This document shows, in pieces, positions 5,769-6,140 of a stretch of DNA of 6,140 nt. The stretch is from Euryarchaeota archaeon UBA623. Its GTDB lineage: Archaea > Thermoplasmatota > Poseidoniia > Poseidoniales > Thalassarchaeaceae. The number at the start of each line of letters is the position of its first letter. Positions within the stretch are counted from its first letter, which is position 1. Position numbers and translations under genes: made by a program. Under the pieces are notes generated by a model that worked only from the letters and a program-made list of their open reading frames with translations, did not search any database and was not told the DNA's origin. The stretch lies in NCBI GenBank assembly GCA_002505325.1, contig DAUV01000106.1, positions 5,554 to 11,693 of the forward strand. Direction: 5' to 3'.

Positions 5769-6140
5769 GGAGTCTCGGCTGCACTCACTGTATTGGCCAT
5801 TAGCATGGCTATGGTCATAGGTCCGACACCCCCGGGGACCGGGGTCAACCAACCAGCGACTTCCTCAACTCTAGGATCGACATCTCCGGCCAGTCCGCCG
5901 CCTTTTGTCCTCGAAATGCCAACATCGACTACGAAGGCGCCGGGCTTAATCCAATCAGCTTTCACAGTGTGAGGTCTGCCAATCGCTGCCACCACGATGT
6001 CAGCTTCACGACACAACGCTGCTGCATCCCCGGTTCGCGAATGCGCAATGGTCACTGTTGCATCCACTCCTCGCTGGGCCAGCATCAGTGCCATCGGCAT
6101 ACCCACTATCCTTGAGCGCCCGAGCACGACCGCTTTCGCA
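5765..6140 (-). CDS. folD: FolD, methylenetetrahydrofolate dehydrogenase/cyclohydrolase (C-terminal part)
   Basis: The last 124 codons of folD, ending in TAG at 5765-5767; the N-terminal catalytic domain lies beyond the right edge. FolD oxidises 5,10-methylene-THF to methenyl-THF with NAD(P) and hydrolyses it to 10-formyl-THF, feeding purine synthesis and formylation. Visible marks are the Rossmann loop VVLGRSRIVGMPMALML, VTIAHSRT, ADIVVAAIGRP, the IKPGAFVVDVGI strand, AGDVD and the nearly invariant TPVPGGVGPMTIAMLMANT close to the C-terminus. The frame continues upstream of VLGRS into the edge as A-K-A-V, so the GTG at 6125-6127 (read on the minus strand) is an internal valine and not a start. 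It converges on sufT with overlapping stop codons and is not part of the Suf operon. It looks intact as far as seen. Confidence 0.95.
   Translation of the reverse strand, partial: AKAVVLGRSRIVGMPMALMLAQRGVDATVTIAHSRTGDAAALCREADIVVAAIGRPHTVKADWIKPGAFVVDVGISRTKGGGLAGDVDPRVEEVAGWLTPVPGGVGPMTIAMLMANTVSAAETP

Noticed and set aside
5765..6127. A short complete gene starting at the GTG at 6127
   Set aside because: The FolD frame is open beyond it to the window edge and the GTG is an internal valine of the VVLGRS motif.

Overview
The window looks like chromosomal DNA of a marine archaeon, most likely a Poseidoniia-type (Marine Group II) member of the Thermoplasmatota. The domain call rests mainly on the tRNA-Glu, whose acceptor and D-arm follow the archaeal pattern, and on a possible TATA-like box A placed for a leaderless transcript. 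The narrower placement is inferred from gene content: a PKD-containing lipoprotein rich in Asp loops, bacterial-type SufS/SufE in an archaeon, and FolD. Base composition is moderate to high in G+C (60-base lines run about 53-67% in the first gene) and lower, about 45-50%, in the SLOG gene after the tRNA.

Layout. (1) Positions 22-3000, plus strand: a 992-residue predicted secreted lipoprotein. It has a lipobox, an Ig/PKD-like module, two PKD-like domains, a very acidic linker with two thrombospondin-type-3-like DPDGDG motifs, and a C-terminal half built from about 24 tandem 21-residue units. Most units open with a 9-residue calcium-loop motif (DxDxDGxxE/D). (2) Positions 3039-3116, plus strand: tRNA-Glu(UUC) with an encoded CCA. 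(3) Positions 3118-3567, minus strand: a small SLOG-fold DUF2493/YspA-like protein whose stop codon lies one base from the tRNA CCA end. (4) Positions 3568-3746: a divergent intergenic region with a candidate box A for the SLOG gene and a pyrimidine tract. (5) Positions 3747-5768, plus strand: a compact sufS-sufE-sufT cluster. (6) Positions 5765-6140, minus strand: the C-terminal part of folD, converging on sufT with a 4-base overlap of the stop codons and running off the right edge.

How the genes work together. SufS (cysteine desulfurase) and SufE (sulfur acceptor) form a sulfur-mobilising pair, and the SufT/MIP18-like protein probably helps cluster assembly or delivery to target proteins. 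The three are very likely co-transcribed. No SufB, SufC or SufD scaffold gene is in the window. The lipoprotein, tRNA, SLOG protein and FolD have no evident functional link with the Suf genes.

The least explained object is the regular 21-residue repeat array in the lipoprotein. It keeps its register through degenerate units, has two units with a three-residue deletion in the loop, and may carry an eight-unit superperiod. I see no CRISPR array, transposase or multi-gene defence system.
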